Shown here in pieces: positions 5,604 to 5,842 of a stretch of DNA of 5,842 nt; position 1 is the stretch's first letter; each line of letters begins with the position of its first letter. The position numbers and the translations under genes are program-made. The notes below the pieces were generated by a model. That model searched no databases. It was given only the letters and a program-made list of their open reading frames with translations, and was not told the DNA's origin. The DNA comes from Acidobacteriota bacterium (lineage in GTDB: Bacteria; Acidobacteriota; Vicinamibacteria; Vicinamibacterales; Vicinamibacteraceae). The DNA is taken from contig JAEYZV010000412.1 in the NCBI GenBank assembly GCA_023427865.1, positions 1 through 5,842 on the forward strand, given 5' to 3'.

Positions 5604-5697
5604 AAGCAGGTGGCGGCAGGCGACGGGGACGAGCGTTCGCATGGAGCTGTCGCTTAGCCTGGCACCCGCGGCGCTTCCGCACGCCCGGCCCCGCCAA

Positions 5698-5745
5698 CCC
5701 CCCCCCCGGCGGGGGCGGGGGCGCGCCCCCCACGGGCCTCCCCCC
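5698..5745. other. Extreme G/C homopolymer tract
   Basis: A run of ten C (5698-5707) is followed by G-runs, a self-complementary GGGGGCGCGCCCCC (5717-5730) and another C-run (5740-5745). It lies exactly where the P-loop coding part of the adjoining ABC ATPase would be expected. It may be a sequencing or assembly artefact, or the breakpoint of a truncation. Confidence 0.6.
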
Positions 5746-5842
5746 GGCAGCGCCACCATCGACGGCACGCCGTACCGCGACCTCACCCACCCGTTGCGCA
5801 CGGTCGGGGCGATGCTCGACGCCAATGCGCTCGACCCCAAGC
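5734..5842 (+). CDS. ABC transporter ATP-binding protein, internal fragment, cut by the right edge
   Basis: The frame from 5746 reads GSATIDGTPYRDL, then THPLRTVGAMLDANALDPK to the window edge. This matches the segment just after Walker A in ABC-2-type (daunorubicin/bacitracin-export-like) ATPases, where 'TxGSATIDGxPYRDLxxPLRxVGAxLDAxA' precedes the Q-loop region; the family pattern is from memory. Such proteins couple ATP hydrolysis to export by a membrane partner, here not seen. About 50 residues should precede this point, including a GPNGAGKST P-loop. Instead the frame passes through Pro/Arg-rich homopolymer sequence. It stays open back to an ATG at 5641, but those residues (MELSLSLAPAALPHARP...) do not look like an ABC N-terminus. 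The gene is either truncated at its 5' end or its first part is miscalled sequence. The coordinates give only the recognisable part. Confidence 0.6.

Larger units (their letters stand above)
5335..5733. other. Gene-free, repeat-rich stretch
   Basis: No frame here has convincing coding character on either strand; the minus frames covering 5511-5840 are Gly/Arg/Pro-rich shadows. The stretch holds the two copies of a structured repeat, three inverted repeats between them, and an extreme G/C homopolymer tract at its right end. Bases 5604-5690 contain nothing I can assign. Confidence 0.6.

Noticed and set aside
5461..5660. Integron attC-like site (CCGCTAAC, GCTTAGCC and nearby inverted repeats)
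   Set aside because: No R'/R'' pair fits RYYYAAC and GTTRRRY at plausible spacing, and no integrase or cassette structure is present.
5511..5840. Minus-strand ORF of 109 aa over the right end
   Set aside because: Its Gly/Arg/Pro-rich product arises from the homopolymer tract and from the opposite strand of the ABC ATPase frame.

Overview
The window is GC-rich DNA with strong G/C preference at third codon positions. It carries soil-type accessory genes: a secreted protein of unknown function, a VOC protein, a DUF302 protein, a Tat-exported serine hydrolase and a MNT nucleotidyltransferase. This suits an uncultured Acidobacteriota-like (Vicinamibacteria-like) or similar GC-rich soil bacterium. 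The taxonomic guess is inference from style; no marker gene is present.

Layout, left to right. Bases 1-179 hold no gene I can support. 180-680 (+) encodes a small secreted protein of unknown function and converges on a VOC-superfamily protein (711-1121, -). A 270-base divergent intergenic region separates the VOC gene from a complete DUF302 gene (1392-1814, +), which is followed by a Tat-exported class-C beta-lactamase/esterase-type serine hydrolase (2002-3186, +). That hydrolase converges, with a 24-base gap and no visible terminator, on a large modular protein (3211-4596, -): a peptidoglycan-binding-like N-terminal domain, a proline-rich linker and a HELIH zinc-metallopeptidase-like domain.

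The right third looks like decayed accessory DNA. A MntA-like minimal nucleotidyltransferase (4838-5131, -) has an unusual Gly-to-Arg change in its nucleotide-binding motif. Overlapping its stop codon is what looks like the first ~15 codons of its usual HEPN/DUF86 partner, frameshifted in a CCC run and then lost. Beyond it lie a doubtful small ORF (5158-5334, +) and a 400-base stretch without a gene. That stretch contains two copies of a ~48-base structured repeat with three inverted repeats between them. The window then passes through an extreme G/C homopolymer tract into an ABC-transporter ATPase fragment that lacks its P-loop and runs off the right edge.

The genes do not form one pathway. 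Most are single genes in convergent or divergent pairs. The observations most worth following are the modular HExxH protein, the broken MNT-HEPN pair, and the repeat/hairpin cluster.
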